From Aphanomyces cochlioides (lineage: Eukaryota; Oomycota; Saprolegniomycetes; Saprolegniales; Verrucalvaceae): a stretch of 64,000 nt of DNA. Every line of letters begins with the position of its first letter. Positions within the stretch are counted from its first letter, which is position 1. The translations under genes were made by a program, and so were the position numbers. Location: NCBI GenBank assembly GCA_019828595.1, contig JAHQRK010000003.1:3596001-3660000 (forward strand). Direction: 5' to 3'. Shown here one piece after another: positions 41,857-53,034 of the stretch. Under the pieces are notes generated by a model, which worked only from the letters and a program-made list of their open reading frames with translations, made no database searches and was not told where the DNA came from.

Positions 41857-43572
41857 CTAAAGAACTCCCAAATCGACAAGTCGTTTCACTTCTGCTTTTG
41901 TTGCTGCCAAGTGAATTTGAGGTATGGGGTAAGCTCTCAGTGCCACTGGTTTCATGTCAGCTTTCATTGGTTTGACGTAGGGATCCATAGCAAGGTTGCC
42001 AATTGATCCGTCAAATGCTTGTCGGCATTGCTCGAGTAGACTCCGAAGCTCCGCCTTCTGATGTTGCTCTAGATGACTAGGAACCATTTCGTCCAACTGT
42101 GGCTTCGAGTAATCACTACCATCTCCAGCACTGGCTACATGTTCTGTTGTGCTTGGCATGGTTCCCATAGGTAACGAGATTCCTTCCCATTCAATGGTAT
42201 AATTCTTGAAGTCTAACACCATCCCTTGGGCCGACAGAAAATCCAATCCAAAGATAATATCGTGCAACAGATCATCAGCAACATTGCATGCTTGATAACA
42301 CGTGCGGATCGCGGAGAAGTCCAATAATTGCAACGCCATGTCCACCCTGCCTTTGGTTTGCCAGGATTTTCCATCAGCGTTGATATAACGTGTAGTGGTT
42401 GATGTGTCCATTTGCACCTTCGGCGCCCATTTGGAATTGATTGCCGTCTTGGTACAACCCGAATCCAGTAGTCCTCGCACGACTTGGTTATTGTAGTTCA
42501 CCAATTTCACGTCTATCACCATTTTCAATTGCGGAGTGGCCGTATTGGTTGTAGCACTGGCCATTGCAATCATTTCGCCCTGGGCCTCTTCGCTGTCACT
42601 TCCAAATTCTAATACTGCACTGCTCTCAAGTCGAGAATTGGTTTGTGTCTTGGCCTTGAGTTGTTTAAGTTGCGCCTCCAATGTAGCAATCTTATGATCG
42701 TTGGCCTTCATGTTCTTTGGATTGTCTGGCCTGTTGCATTCCTTGCTGTTATGATTTCTTGCAGCGGTTGATCCTTGCTCGTTGCAGAATCGACAAAACT
42801 TTTCCGTCCATCCTCCCGGTTTAGACTCTTTGTTGCCACGTTGTTCCCGCTTTTGATGTTGCGGTTTAGTTTGTGTGTTGTCTCTGTCCACCCGTTGTGA
42901 GTCGTGGCCTTTAGACTTCCCGAATCGGTTGCGGAGATTGTTCTTGAATGCTAATGATGCCTCACAATCAATGAAAGATGCCTCCAGTTGTTGTAGTCCA
43001 TCAAAGTTGGTTGTACCAAATCTGTCTCGATGGAGGCACAACAATTCCTGATCCATTGATTCCACGTACAAATCTTGTATTTCTTGTGGGGCCAGCGGTT
43101 CATTTTCCCCTTCTTGTAGGATATCGAACATGAAGGTGTATTCCATGAACTCGTTTGTAAATTCCACGACTGACTTTTTTCCTTTTGATAGATTTCGCAA
43201 GCGATCCCGTAATAGTTGGCGCGTTCCTCGCGGACAAAAGGCTCTTGTGAGAGCTTCGAGCCCTACACGTACTCTTTCTCCAAGTGGTGGAGGGTTGTTT
43301 TCATCCTCCACGGGTGCCTCGGCAGCCGCGACGTAACGTAAATGATCCGTGCGGAGTAGCAAGGACTTGACATCATCGTGAAATCGTTCCATATGTACGT
43401 CGTTGACCCATTCGTATTGATTCCAAACTCGTAGATCGTCGAGTCTCATTCTCCATCGTAAAAATCCTTCCCATCCGCGTTGAGTGAGTACTGGGGCCTC
43501 CATGGACGCTTCCCCCCTCCTTCGCGGGTCTTGGTAAACCTTAATGTCTTGACACTTGAACTCATTCTTCAC
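41857..43572 (-). CDS. Gag and protease of the 39-44 kb gypsy element
   Basis: 571 residues. Gag-like N-terminal half (GLEALTRAFCPRGTRQLL), a variant zinc knuckle (CRFCNEQG ... NHNSKEC), and the protease active site GLLDSGCTKTAIN. It ends at a single TAG after LGVL; the RT continues in the same frame beyond it. Confidence 0.85.
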   Translation of the reverse strand: MKNEFKCQDIKVYQDPRRRGEASMEAPVLTQRGWEGFLRWRMRLDDLRVWNQYEWVNDVHMERFHDDVKSLLLRTDHLRYVAAAEAPVEDENNPPPLGERVRVGLEALTRAFCPRGTRQLLRDRLRNLSKGKKSVVEFTNEFMEYTFMFDILQEGENEPLAPQEIQDLYVESMDQELLCLHRDRFGTTNFDGLQQLEASFIDCEASLAFKNNLRNRFGKSKGHDSQRVDRDNTQTKPQHQKREQRGNKESKPGGWTEKFCRFCNEQGSTAARNHNSKECNRPDNPKNMKANDHKIATLEAQLKQLKAKTQTNSRLESSAVLEFGSDSEEAQGEMIAMASATTNTATPQLKMVIDVKLVNYNNQVVRGLLDSGCTKTAINSKWAPKVQMDTSTTTRYINADGKSWQTKGRVDMALQLLDFSAIRTCYQACNVADDLLHDIIFGLDFLSAQGMVLDFKNYTIEWEGISLPMGTMPSTTEHVASAGDGSDYSKPQLDEMVPSHLEQHQKAELRSLLEQCRQAFDGSIGNLAMDPYVKPMKADMKPVALRAYPIPQIHLAATKAEVKRLVDLGVL

Positions 43573-43603
43573 GCGTTGACACTTTAAATTTGATTAATCA
43601 AAA

Positions 43604-43818
43604 TGCCGTGTCTTCACGGTTGTTGAGTGAATCGGGCTTTTGGTAAATTGAATAATGGATTAGGTTCACTCTAAGCTACGTCCTGCCCACTACTTAGCTG
43701 TTCTTCATATGCATTCTTCATATGCAAGTTCTTCATATGCAATCCCCATCTGCATTCCTCATGTGCAGTCCCTCCTCTGCCTGCTGTTCCCTTGGTGGTA
43801 GCAAGCCAAACCATGACA
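43604..43818 (-). repeat. 5' LTR of the 39-44 kb gypsy element
   Basis: 215 bp, TG..CA; followed by the TGTAC duplication. Confidence 0.9.
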
Positions 43819-43824
43819 TGTACC

Positions 43825-45879
43825 CAGACATTCCGAAAAAATTATTTGCAAAGAAATTATTCCATATTTTTTTCTCAAATTCAATATTCTATATTTTAAT
43901 CAAGGAAAATAATTTATTCTATTCTCAAAGCAAAACAAATAAATTATTCTATTCTTTCGGTCAACAAAATAAATTATTCAATTTGTTGAAATTGAACTCA
44001 TTTTTGATGCTTCAACAAATCACTTCACAATGATACGACAACAAATTCATCTTGGAAGATCCTTGGAGCTCCTTTGCATCCTGATGCTTCCCAGCACATC
44101 CCAATAGGCGTTAGGCATAATATGTAACACTTTCAAATTGTCAATACGCTCGCTACTTCCTCATTATGGTGTCCTCTGCTGTGCCGTTGCTCAAGGGAAA
44201 AGAGCTTGCAATGCAGTACTTCGACCGTCAAAGTCCCGGCAGTCCAACATGCCGCGCATGCCCCACCAAAATTACTGTTACTGGCAGTAACAGTAATTTA
44301 TGGCAACAGTAACTTGTGTTCACATATTACATCGAAACACAGCGAGTATGTCAAACTTGTAAAGGACAGGGACACCAACAAGTCTTTTTTATTGAAACAC
44401 TGGGCTTCATCGAAAGCAAAAATTCTTTATGGATGGATGGAATGGATTTGTTGTGGCTTGTACCCTTTTCGTTATGTGAGGATAGCTTGGTGCGAAAGTA
44501 CACCTCGCTTGAGCCCATTGGTCATGACACGTTTACGAAATACTTGCACTTAACAACTGTATTGGTGGAGAAGAAGATTGCTGCTGTGCTGCCATCCAAA
44601 TTTGCTTTGGTGTTTGATGGATGGAGTGCGCACTCATCTCACTGGGTCGCTGTTTTTGCAACATTTCCATTGTCCAAGAAATCCGGAAAAAATCCTTCGG
44701 ATAAGTCAAATTTATCCGGAAATATATCCGGATATGACCGTGTGCTCCTGGCATTCTCTCCGATGAACGAAAATGGATCCCAGACGGCTTCCGCGCACAA
44801 AGACTTCTTTGACTACGTTTTAGCATTGTATGGAAAAGATTGGACAAATGTGGCTGCTGTGATTGGAGATAATTGCTCTACACACTTGGCCTTTTCTCGG
44901 CTTTGTGGTGTGCCAATAATTGGATGTGCTAGTCACCGGTTCAATTTGGGTGTGAATCTCATTTTGGAGGACCACAGTCATGTACTTGGTATGGTTAACA
45001 GTATTATGGTGAAGCTTTCGTACTCCCTACCTGCTGCAAAGCTACGGAAGTTTACTCATTTGACTGCAAAAACTCGAAACACGACACGCTGGAGTTCGAC
45101 CTTTCAAATGGTTGAGCGTTATGTGCTGATTAAAGATTTCCTTCGTCCTTTGCAAGAAATGGATGTGGATATGGTGCTTCTTAGTCCACGACAGGAACGT
45201 GAGCTTCTTCAGCTGCTTGACACTCTGCGTAAGCTCGATGATGTTACGAAAGGTCTCCAGCAGGACCGCACAAGCGTGAAGGATGTGCGTCTTGCGTTTG
45301 ATCTGGTTATTCAGGATTATCCAATCATGGGCCGTAAAATTGCATCCAATAGTGAGATAGTTCAATCTCCCGAATTCGAAACTGCTATTGTGAAAGTTCA
45401 ACTCGGCGACGTTTCTAGCTTGACCGACGCCGAACGTGCAAGCATTGAGCATTTACGTGATCCTCAGTGCTCTATGTATGATGATGAAGACAAAAGCGAA
45501 GTCAAGGCCACGGTTACCTCGATTTGGAGTTTCTGTTGCCCACCTCGAACATTTGTGAACGTTTCTTCTCTCGCGCCAAGCATGCACTGGGCGCTCGACG
45601 AGGCAGGATTCTTCCTCAGAACTTCGAATCTCAAATGTTTCTCTGTGTCAATTCGGAATTGTGGGGTGTCATGGACATTGAGAAGCTGCTTCAAGAGAAT
45701 CAAGAGAATCATGAGAATAATTCTGTTTTGGACGAATAAATAATTCATTTTGGCAGAGACATAGAATAAATTATTCTATTCTTTCTATGCTTTGAATAAA
45801 TTATTCTATTCTTTCTATGCTTTGAATAATTCTTTTTCTTCGAATAAATGTATTCCGAATTATATTTTCGAAATGTCTG
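43825..45879 (+). mobile_element. hAT transposon with 8-bp target duplication
   Basis: 2,055 bp. Ends pair imperfectly: CAGACATTCCGAAAA on the left and, read inward from the right, CAGACATTTCGAAAA. The 8-bp duplication GTTGTACC is 45880-45887 on the right; on the left it is split between 39319-39325 and 43824 by the gypsy insertion. AT-rich subterminal regions carry repeated AATAAATTATTCTATTC strings on both sides of the transposase gene. Confidence 0.88.
44166..45739 (+). pseudogene. hAT transposase with BED zinc finger, frame-broken
   Basis: The ATG at 44166 opens a BED finger (CRACPTKITVTGSN) that runs into a stop because of a short duplication-like insertion around CAGTAACAGT/CAACAGTAAC (44285-44310); the second half of the finger (LCSHITSKHSEY) is in another frame. 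The long catalytic frame (44316-) has FALVFDGWSAHSSHW, VIGDNCSTH and NTTRWSSTFQM. A second shift near 45520 moves the C-terminal dimerisation motif (PTSNICERFFSRAKH) to another frame ending at 45739. Inactive as it stands. Confidence 0.88.
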
Positions 45880-45902
45880 GTTGTACCTTGCACCTGCTCC
45901 AT

Positions 45903-46562
45903 CGTCCTAATGTTGCAACACACTAATTCATGGGAAAATAGATATAGATTTTCAAAGTATTTATATTCTATTTCAGAGGCAATGTGTCTAAGAGTATGAA
46001 GGTAAATGAACTCCACGCTGCTTAACATAACACACGAGTCGATTTACTTGTAGCGCGTTCTATCACCAGCCCCATCGCAGTGTCGAAAGCGGCTGGTATT
46101 GTCAAGCAAAACCCCTTCAGACCTAAACATAGATATTTAAGGAAAATAATTCTTTTCCCAGCTAAAATTCATCTTGATAAATACTTTATGCAGCTTTTGT
46201 GACATCCAAAACCTACCTGACTTTGTTTTGGGTTTTGAAGGAATTATGTATGCTAAAACGTCGAGCGATGTGAAAAGTTTATAAAATGATTTTGGGCATC
46301 TCGTAGAACGAAGGAACTTGACCTTCTGTATAAAAAGCCCAACAAATACTAGTACGAACGACTGAAGAATACAATCTCACTACTTGAATGATCCACACGC
46401 TCAAACACAACTCAGATATTCTACACCACTTCCCACCCAACTTGTTGAATGTTTCCAATCAATTTGAAATTGAATGGTAATTAAAACTTATTGAAAACAC
46501 GAAAAAGCGTTGAACCAAACAAATTCTCATCTCAAAATGAAATTCTCTCAATCAATTTGAAA
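45903..46562. other. Former upstream region of the TPR paralogue
   Basis: AT-rich; no gene seen. It should contain the old promoter of the split paralogue. Confidence 0.4.
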
Positions 46563-47646
46563 CTATTGACCATACACCATGTCATCAAGGTTCAGAGCTT
46601 TTTCGACATTCCGTTGACAGAATACGACCTCACGGATCACAAGAGGTTGAGTGATACAAGAGAGCGACTCACGTGCAGCGTCTTCAAGTAAGGCCATTCG
46701 TCGGCTGAGAGAAGTTTGATACTCACGTCTTTCAAACATAGCCGACGTATGACGAGCAAGATATCCCTTGATGTTCGCCTTGAGGACGCTGAAACATGAT
46801 TCGATCGGATTTAACATCGGTGAATAAGGGCCAAGACGGAGAAGCGTCATGTCATCGTGCTGGACAACTCGAACCTCCGTCTGAGAATGAGCTGGCGCGT
46901 TGTCCAACACAATGACAATACGCTTGTCTTGAAAATGCTCTTGCCACGTCGAGTTCACCTTGATCGTTTGGTAAATTTTGTCGACAAAAGCTGCGTTTTG
47001 GTCCATTTTAATACTGCCCCGCTCCAAACGGTAGCTGACAAGACCAAGTTCGGCAGAAACGGCACATAGTACTTGAAGGTTCGGTCCCTTCGACGGTGGC
47101 AAAACGGTCGTTGCTCTTGTTCCAGCCTTGGATCGACCACGGTTACGCTTGCAATAGACGTTGAAGTTTGTTTCATCGTAGTAAACAATGAGTTCGCCTT
47201 GGCTTTGATGTTTCTTCAATTGTTCGGCGAATTCACGTCGTTTAAATTTGATTCTTTTCGTTGTTGCACGTGGAAGGCTCAATACGAACTTGCTTCATGG
47301 TGTACATCATACCAAGCAAGTGCCGGCTTATCGTTTGTATCGACAAGCAGGTTCCAGGAAAGTCGTTTGCAATGAAGGATTTCATTTCATTCAGAGTGAA
47401 TTGACAATACTTGTCCACATAACCTTCTAGTGCCCCACGTATCTACGGTGTCACTTTCGACAGATTGGCGCGGAAGCCTTCTCGAGGCTTTGGCGTCGTC
47501 TGTCCAGTCGTCACAACTCGCCACGCTGTGATTGGAGTCATTCAATTGTGTTTGGCGACGAGCTTCCAGTCTTCGCAACGGAGGAAGGCCTCGAGGACAC
47601 GCTTCTTCTCTTCGGTGGTTGGGCTTCTTCGGTTGGTTGGAGGCAT
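46563..47646 (-). pseudogene. Tc1/mariner-like DDE transposase, nearly complete but broken
   Basis: From the ATG at 47646 (MPPTNRRSPTTEEKKR), an N-terminal helix-turn-helix part is cut by a TGA (after VAKHN) and another stop after LSKVTP, then shifts frame near 47255. The last 239 residues are open with all three catalytic residues: IVYYDETNFN, IVLDNAPAH and LNPIESCF. No clear terminal inverted repeats were found. It belongs to the same family as 7142-7935. Confidence 0.88.
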
Positions 47647-49837
47647 GAACGAAGAGAAAAGGGAACTGACGTGAGAGGGGAGCATACATTATTGGTTGTC
47701 AGACTCTCCCACCAAAGCATGGTGCCTAGTCACTTCATTTTGATTGGAACATTTTTCACATTGGACTGAACTTATTGACCATGTATTCACTCTTCAAAAT
47801 GATCAAGACTCTGTCGTATCATATTGATTGGAAAATCGTTTCATCTTGGCTGGGAAGTGGTGTAGAAACAATCCAAACAGTTCAAGGACGGCTGATGCAA
47901 ATTTCAATAAAATTTCATTTTGGAGGAGAATTTTGCTCTTTTGGAAGGCTTCGCATCCAGCTTGATTGCATTAAAGTTTGCGCATGTATCTCTGTCGAGA
48001 GGTTGTGAAAACACCGTCAAAGAGCTTCTCAGTCGCGACTGGCACCGATATCAATGGTCGACTCCAGCCTTCTTACCAAGGATAATGCAACTGTAGTTGC
48101 AATAACTTATATAGAGTTATATTTCCCAAAACATTACAAATATTATTGTGAGATTCCTTCTAACACTGTAAATAGTGAGATGGGCTGGAAATGTATATAA
48201 TGACGGCATCTGTGTTAGGAGTTTCATCACACCAAAATACTCAATATGATTGGTCATAAATCTATTTTGACAGACATGAAATGTTCAGAGAACATAGCAG
48301 CTTCTTGCAAAGATTTAATTCCATTCTTTGAAACACAAGAGGGTGAATGCTTTCTCTCTGTTTATCGCCCACAATAATAAATATAGTCGTATATCTTCCT
48401 TTGTCGCCCTCCCTTAAGATCTCTGATGAAGATATCTCTTTCACAAGTCTGAATAGACAATGACATCAAACTGCATTTTCGTAAATTTTCCCTTCAACAA
48501 AGCTTTGCAATTCTCAACACTTCTGCTGAAGTGTTTCTCAAATTGATCGTGCGATCTACTATGACTATTACCACCGATACCGATGCTTAAACAAATCACA
48601 GAACTACGAGAAGCTTTGTGCCATTCATTTGGGCACCTGAACTTTATTATTACTCACAACACAGTTATGTTCATTAGTTTAAAATATGCCGTGCTGGTGA
48701 ATTCGACCAAATTCATCTAGTTCAGCAATGAGGAACAGCAGAGGCAAACAATTCAGAAATATCGCAGCAAGCCACTGGCACATTAAATAAATTTCGTTAG
48801 AATAATCCTCAAATACATAGAATGCCTTATGAAATTTTGATTGCTTGAGCAATGCAAAGTATTGGAGTTAAGAGCGATTGCATCTAAAAGTTTTTCAACT
48901 TTGCTTGATGCTGCTCAGTACTTCTAGCTTTATAATATTGGCCAATCAGCCGAATGTAAATAAATGTGATGGAATCTCTAACACAGTTGCCTGGGATCTT
49001 GCACTTTCCGGAAACATATAATGAAATCAAGTATAAATTTATCATTGAACATGGATTCCAGGCATTTGTGTTGGAATCTTTAACACACCCCATACAAAAA
49101 TATGATATTCTTAACACAGATGCCGCAGATGTATCGATTTTTTTAATCGATTTCCGAATCTCGAAGCCAATCAGAATCGAGTATTTAACTAATTCACGCA
49201 AAACACACCCAAACACACCCTAACTCACATGCAATTAATTTGGTCAATATTCGGTTGAACTTGGCTTCAGTATGGTCAAATCGATTTGGAAATGCATGTG
49301 ATTTTTGGTCAAAAATACAAATTAGACTGAAATTGACAATAATTATGAAATACAGTGAATTTACTGTAAAAACGTCCATATTAGTATATTTGAAAATATA
49401 TATATTGTCTTTTCGATTCAAAATTCGAATCGCCGGTTGATTTTATCGATTTTACAAATCGATTTGTGTGTGTTTTGACGTGTGTTTGTCGTGTATTTTA
49501 GCACTACTAAATACACTTTAGTAGCTACTAGTATTACTTTCCATTCCGATGACACCTATTATCCGGATTTTAGCACAATTATGCCCGGATAGGTTCTGAA
49601 TTCCGGTTAATTTGACAAATAACCGGATATTTATCGATTCCAAAAATGAACAAATCAGGATAAAATTCGAGTTTTTGCCCGAAAAGACAATAATATTATA
49701 AAAGGTTATAAATTTATAGTGGGGTCACTATTTCGAGGGATGACTGCACAATTTTATCCGGAAATATACACTATTTTAGGATGAGATTCTCTCTTTATCC
49801 GGAGACTCATTGTTGAAAACAAAAGTTCTTGGCCGCC
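47647..49837. other. AT-rich intergenic region with repeat-like blocks
   Basis: No gene recognised. At 49130-49500 there is a fold-back-like block: CGCAAAACACACCCAAACACACC on one side and GTGTGTGTTTTGACGTGTG on the other, with ATCGATTT strings. A similar block lies at 54600-54830. From 49556 to 49802 several TATCCGGA-type strings precede the gene at 49838. Confidence 0.45.
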
Positions 49838-50696
49838 ATGTCATCGTCCGCCGTGGCTCGAAACCTTCAGCATGTCCGTCAGCGCATGGCAGAAGCTCTG
49901 GCGGCGAGTACTTGGAAGCAACAGGTACTATATTTGGTGGTTTATCAAATCACGTATTGAAATTTGCAGTGTACGCTTGTAGCTGTGAGTAAAACCAAGC
50001 CGGTGGAAGACATTCAAGTCGCATACGACCTTGATCAACGCCATTTTGGCGAGAATTATATCCAGGAGCTCGTCGAAAAGGCTCCACAATGTCCTGCTGA
50101 CATTCAATGGCATTTTATCGGCCATCTCCAGAGCAATAAGGTGAAAACGCTTATCCAAGGCGTCCCGAATCTATACATGGTTGAAACCGTCGACTCGATC
50201 AAACTTGCATCGAAGCTTGACAAAGCGTGGGCTGAAAAGCAATCGTCACATCCACTGCGTGTCCTCTTGCAAGTAAACACATCAGGTAGACATTTCTGGA
50301 TTGAGCTTGGACGCTCACGGAATTCCATAGGCGAAGAGCAAAAGAGTGGCGTCGCACCTGACAATTGCATTGAGCTCGCGCAGCATATTCACACTGGTTG
50401 CGACCATTTGCAGCTGTGTGGGCTTATGACAATCGGACGATTTGACGATGAGACAGCTGATTGCTTTGAGAGCTTGGTGCGCTGTCGCCAGCAAATTGCG
50501 TCGGCTCTCGGAGTCGAAGAAACCGGATTGGAATTGAGTATGGGCATGTCGGATGATTTTGAATTAGCTGTATGTTGACTCATCTCCCTGCCTATCAAGC
50601 TGATGACAACGATAGATTGCGCATGGAAGTAACTGGATTCGTGTCGGCTCGACAATCTTTGGCTCTCGGCAATATGCTCCGAAAGCTTCAAGTTGA
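49838..50696 (+). CDS. PLP-binding YggS/PLPHP-family protein
   Basis: Four exons: 49838-49924, 49970-50285, 50331-50569, 50616-50696. Introns are 45, 45 and 46 nt, all GT..AG; 240 aa. This conserved family binds pyridoxal 5'-phosphate without a known catalytic role and keeps vitamin B6 and amino acid pools balanced. LVAVSKTKP carries the PLP-binding Lys (residue 37, as in bacterial YggS). Other family motifs are FGENYIQEL, WHFIGHLQSNKVK, VNTSGEEQKSG, GLMTIGR, LSMGMSDDFELAI and IRVGSTIFGSR. The second intron is a multiple of three without a stop, so an unspliced reading would add 15 residues; splicing restores the family motif VNTSGEEQKSG. Looks fully functional and is the most conserved gene in the window. 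Confidence 0.95.
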
Positions 50697-50968
50697 GGAA
50701 GAGGACCAAGCACGCCACGGTGAGCTGTCCAGCCTTCTTGGGGTAATCTCATTAAACCCTTCTTGCATATCCTAATGTTTCTACTGGCTTGCCATGAAGT
50801 GAACGCATTATCAAGTGCTGGACATTGGCATAAGGTTATAAATGGCCCCAGCTTTAGACTTCCGTCGATTGACTGCATGCTATGTCCAGAATCGAGCTGT
50901 CTAATGCACGATAATAGGAATTGTAGACTTGGTAGTGGCGAGATTTGTTGGGATGCATGACCGACGTG

Positions 50969-51066
50969 TCAAAGTTCACCTACTAACCATTCTCCTACCT
51001 CGAAATGGTCGCACGTGATAGCAATGCGCTGGGCGTTCTGCATCCACGAGCACAGTTCAACGAATC
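50969..51066 (-). pseudogene. C-terminal remnant of an ankyrin-family gene
   Basis: About 30 codons (LCSWMQNAQRIAI ... EEW-like GEWLVGEL, stop) match the C-termini of the genes at 51363 and 56646. The rest of the gene is missing. Confidence 0.8.
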
Positions 51067-51310
51067 TTCATCGAGAGTTGAGGCTGCATTCAATCAACAA
51101 TGATGAAAACTAGTCATTTAGTTCTTGGCCACCACCATGTCCTTGTTTTCTGTGAACGCAACCTACTGGTGGTTGTCGTGAAACTCTTCTTGACGTTGGC
51201 AGAGTAGACTCGGTACATTACGACGACGTTATCCTCCACTATGGATTGTCGAGCTGTTGAAAGAGCCGATCAAGTGAAGTTGTGGCTATACATGACGTGA
51301 GCACCGACGA
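51050..51310. repeat. Block shared with 55440-55680
   Basis: Several segments match in the same order: GAATCTTCATCGAGAGTTGAG / GAAATCTTCATAAATAGTTGAG, GTCGAGCTGTTGAAAGAG / GTCGAGCTCTTGAAAGAG, CCATGACGTAAGCACCG-like. It is a diverged direct duplication of the region downstream of the ankyrin genes. Confidence 0.7.
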
Positions 51311-51362
51311 ATGTCCGAGTTTCATGGACCTCTGGATTAAAGTGCACAAGCAAGCTGAGTTA

Positions 51363-52946
51363 TTAAAGTTCACCGATGACCCATTCTTCTATCTCACAGT
51401 GATCGTACTTGACTGCAATTCGCTTGGCTTCTTGCATGCACGACAGCAGTTTCGACGCGTCTCCTTTCGCAGCTAGCCATTGCAAGATGTCAAGATGGTT
51501 GTAACGAGCTGCATGTGAAATCGCGCGACGACGTTGTGGTGTTGGACGCCAGAGAAATTGAACAGCGGGAAGGTTGCCTTGGATTGCCGCTCGTTCAAAC
51601 CACACTAGAAGTTCTTCCTCAGTAGCCAACGCTGTCAAGTATGTTGCAACGTCCCGGTGGCGACTCGTCGCGGCTTTTAAATATGCTTCACGAAGCGTCA
51701 ACCGTTTGACATGAGGTTGGAGAAATTGAAGAATTTTGAGTTGCCCAAATTCCGCCGCAGATTCATACGCTTTGTCGTAGTTCCTGGTGTAATTCTTCTC
51801 GATGATCCATTCCAGGATGTCCATGGTACCCAGTCGAGCCGCTTTCTCGAATGCAAGACTGGAATATGTCGAGTCTCTCTCGAGGAGAAACTTGGTCGCT
51901 GGTAAATGACCGTTGGAAGCCGCCATGTTGACTGCAACATCCAGTTGATCGAGCAAGTACGGCACGATCGAATCCATGTAACCACGAGCAAAGGCTATGA
52001 TAAAGTACAAGGATTTGTCTTGGGCATTGCCATAAAGCTCGGGCATCTTGGATAGATGAATTCGGCTATAGAGGAACTTGAGAACTTCCAAATGACCGCG
52101 GTCACATGCAGCATACAACCCATGTTGAGGCTCCATGTGCAGGACATCGACAAGGTACTTGACAGCATCGACGTGACCACCAACCGCAGCAAGACCAAGG
52201 AGGTCAACGTCAAACTCGACGAGATTTGAACGACTCGGGTGGATTGCTTGGAGAGTTGCAACATTGCCAACAGAGACACTAACAAGAGTGACGCTAAGAA
52301 CAAGCTTGGGTAGAGCATCGAGTATTCGACCGACTTGGTGTGTCGACGCGGTGGCTAGCCACGACTTGAGCTCTTTCTTGACGTTTCGCCATCCGTCGAA
52401 TTGGCGAGGGTCGTAGCCAGTGTTCGGAAAAATCCAAAATTCATGGTTGTGTGGGTGGGTTTTTGGTGTGCAATGTGTATTAGGATTTTTCCAATGGAAA
52501 ATAGGGATTTTTGCTACTACTGTATACTAATACGAAGTATAAATCAAGGAGGTCGAAATTATACCTCTATCACTTTATACATCGTATTAAATATCTGTGA
52601 TGCATGACCATTCCAACACACCATGGACGACCTCACTTGGGCGGTTGTGACTGAAAAACATCGGATATCTGCTTACACAACGCCCTTCTTGTTTCTGTAA
52701 ATGCGGTATTCACTCTTCCATGCCTTTTTTGGTTTAATCCAAAAACCAAAATTCAAATCTGAGTTGTGTGGAACATTGGGTTTTTTCCATGTACCAATGA
52801 CCAAAAATCCACTGTCACGAACCCTGGTCGTAGCTGCCTTTTAGGCGGGATGGGAACCTCTTGAACAAGCGGACGTCAATGTGAACCCCAAGTTGATACT
52901 GACAGATCGTTTCCACGAGACCACGTTGCCCAAAGACGCTCGACAT
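51363..52946 (-). pseudogene. Ankyrin-type repeat protein gene interrupted by a MITE
   Basis: The 5' exon part (52946-52827, MSSVFGQRGLVETIC, ending at GSYD) is separated from the rest by a 409-bp insertion; downstream the frame resumes at PRQFDGWRNVKKELKSWL and stays open to 51363. Repeats are of the degenerate ankyrin kind (HGLYAACDRGHLEVLKFL, AARLGTMDILEWIIEK, AAIQGNLPAVQFLW, AARYNHLDILQWL). It ends WVIGEL. As it stands translation from the ATG stops eight bases into the MITE. Apart from the insertion the frame is undamaged, so the event looks recent. Paralogues are at 56646 and 57562. Confidence 0.88.
52418..52826. mobile_element. 409-bp hAT-type MITE
   Basis: Ends read CAGTGTTCGG on the left and, inward from the right, CAGGGTTCGTG, a typical hAT terminus; subterminal AAAAATCC and GGATTTTT strings are also opposed. 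The 8-bp duplication GTCGTAGC is perfect (52410-52417 and 52827-52834). It has no coding capacity of its own. Confidence 0.9.
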
Positions 52947-53034
52947 GGGGTATAATATGCAAAATGGAGAATGAAATTGACCCCCGACTGACAACAAAAT
53001 TATTAACGCGACATCCTGGTTGACCTATCAAATA

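Larger units (their letters stand above)
39326..43818 (-). mobile_element. Ty3/gypsy retrotransposon (no chromodomain seen)
   Basis: 4,493 bp, flanked by TGTAC (39321-39325 and 43819-43823). LTRs begin TGCC(A/G)TGTC and end ATGACA; the left is 241 bp and the right 215 bp, differing by two extra 13-bp units. A polypurine tract (minus strand of 39567-39578, ATGGGGGGAA) abuts the 3' LTR. Gag-protease lies at 43572-41857, then RT, RNase H and integrase. It is a different lineage from the two chromoviruses. It sits exactly in the left target duplication of the hAT element at 43825. Confidence 0.93.
37372..45902 (-). pseudogene. Paralogue of the SHAW/TPR/CaaX gene, split by nested transposons
   Basis: The body (37372-39325) matches the 34524-36683 protein but has several frame changes, an in-frame stop in the N-terminal domain (TAG near 39020), and a deletion near 38840 that removes roughly 50 residues after the SIMAN-like segment. 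The TPR part, an intron at the conserved place (GTGAGT..AATAG) and the zinc/CaaX part (CRGC, CAEC, CASC, CPHD; end FCCTIS) remain. The first codons, with the ATG at 45902-45900 (MEQVQG), lie beyond a hAT element and a gypsy element. Once both are set aside, residues about 1-26 line up with the start of the intact gene, with a stop after ECHGG. Confidence 0.88.
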
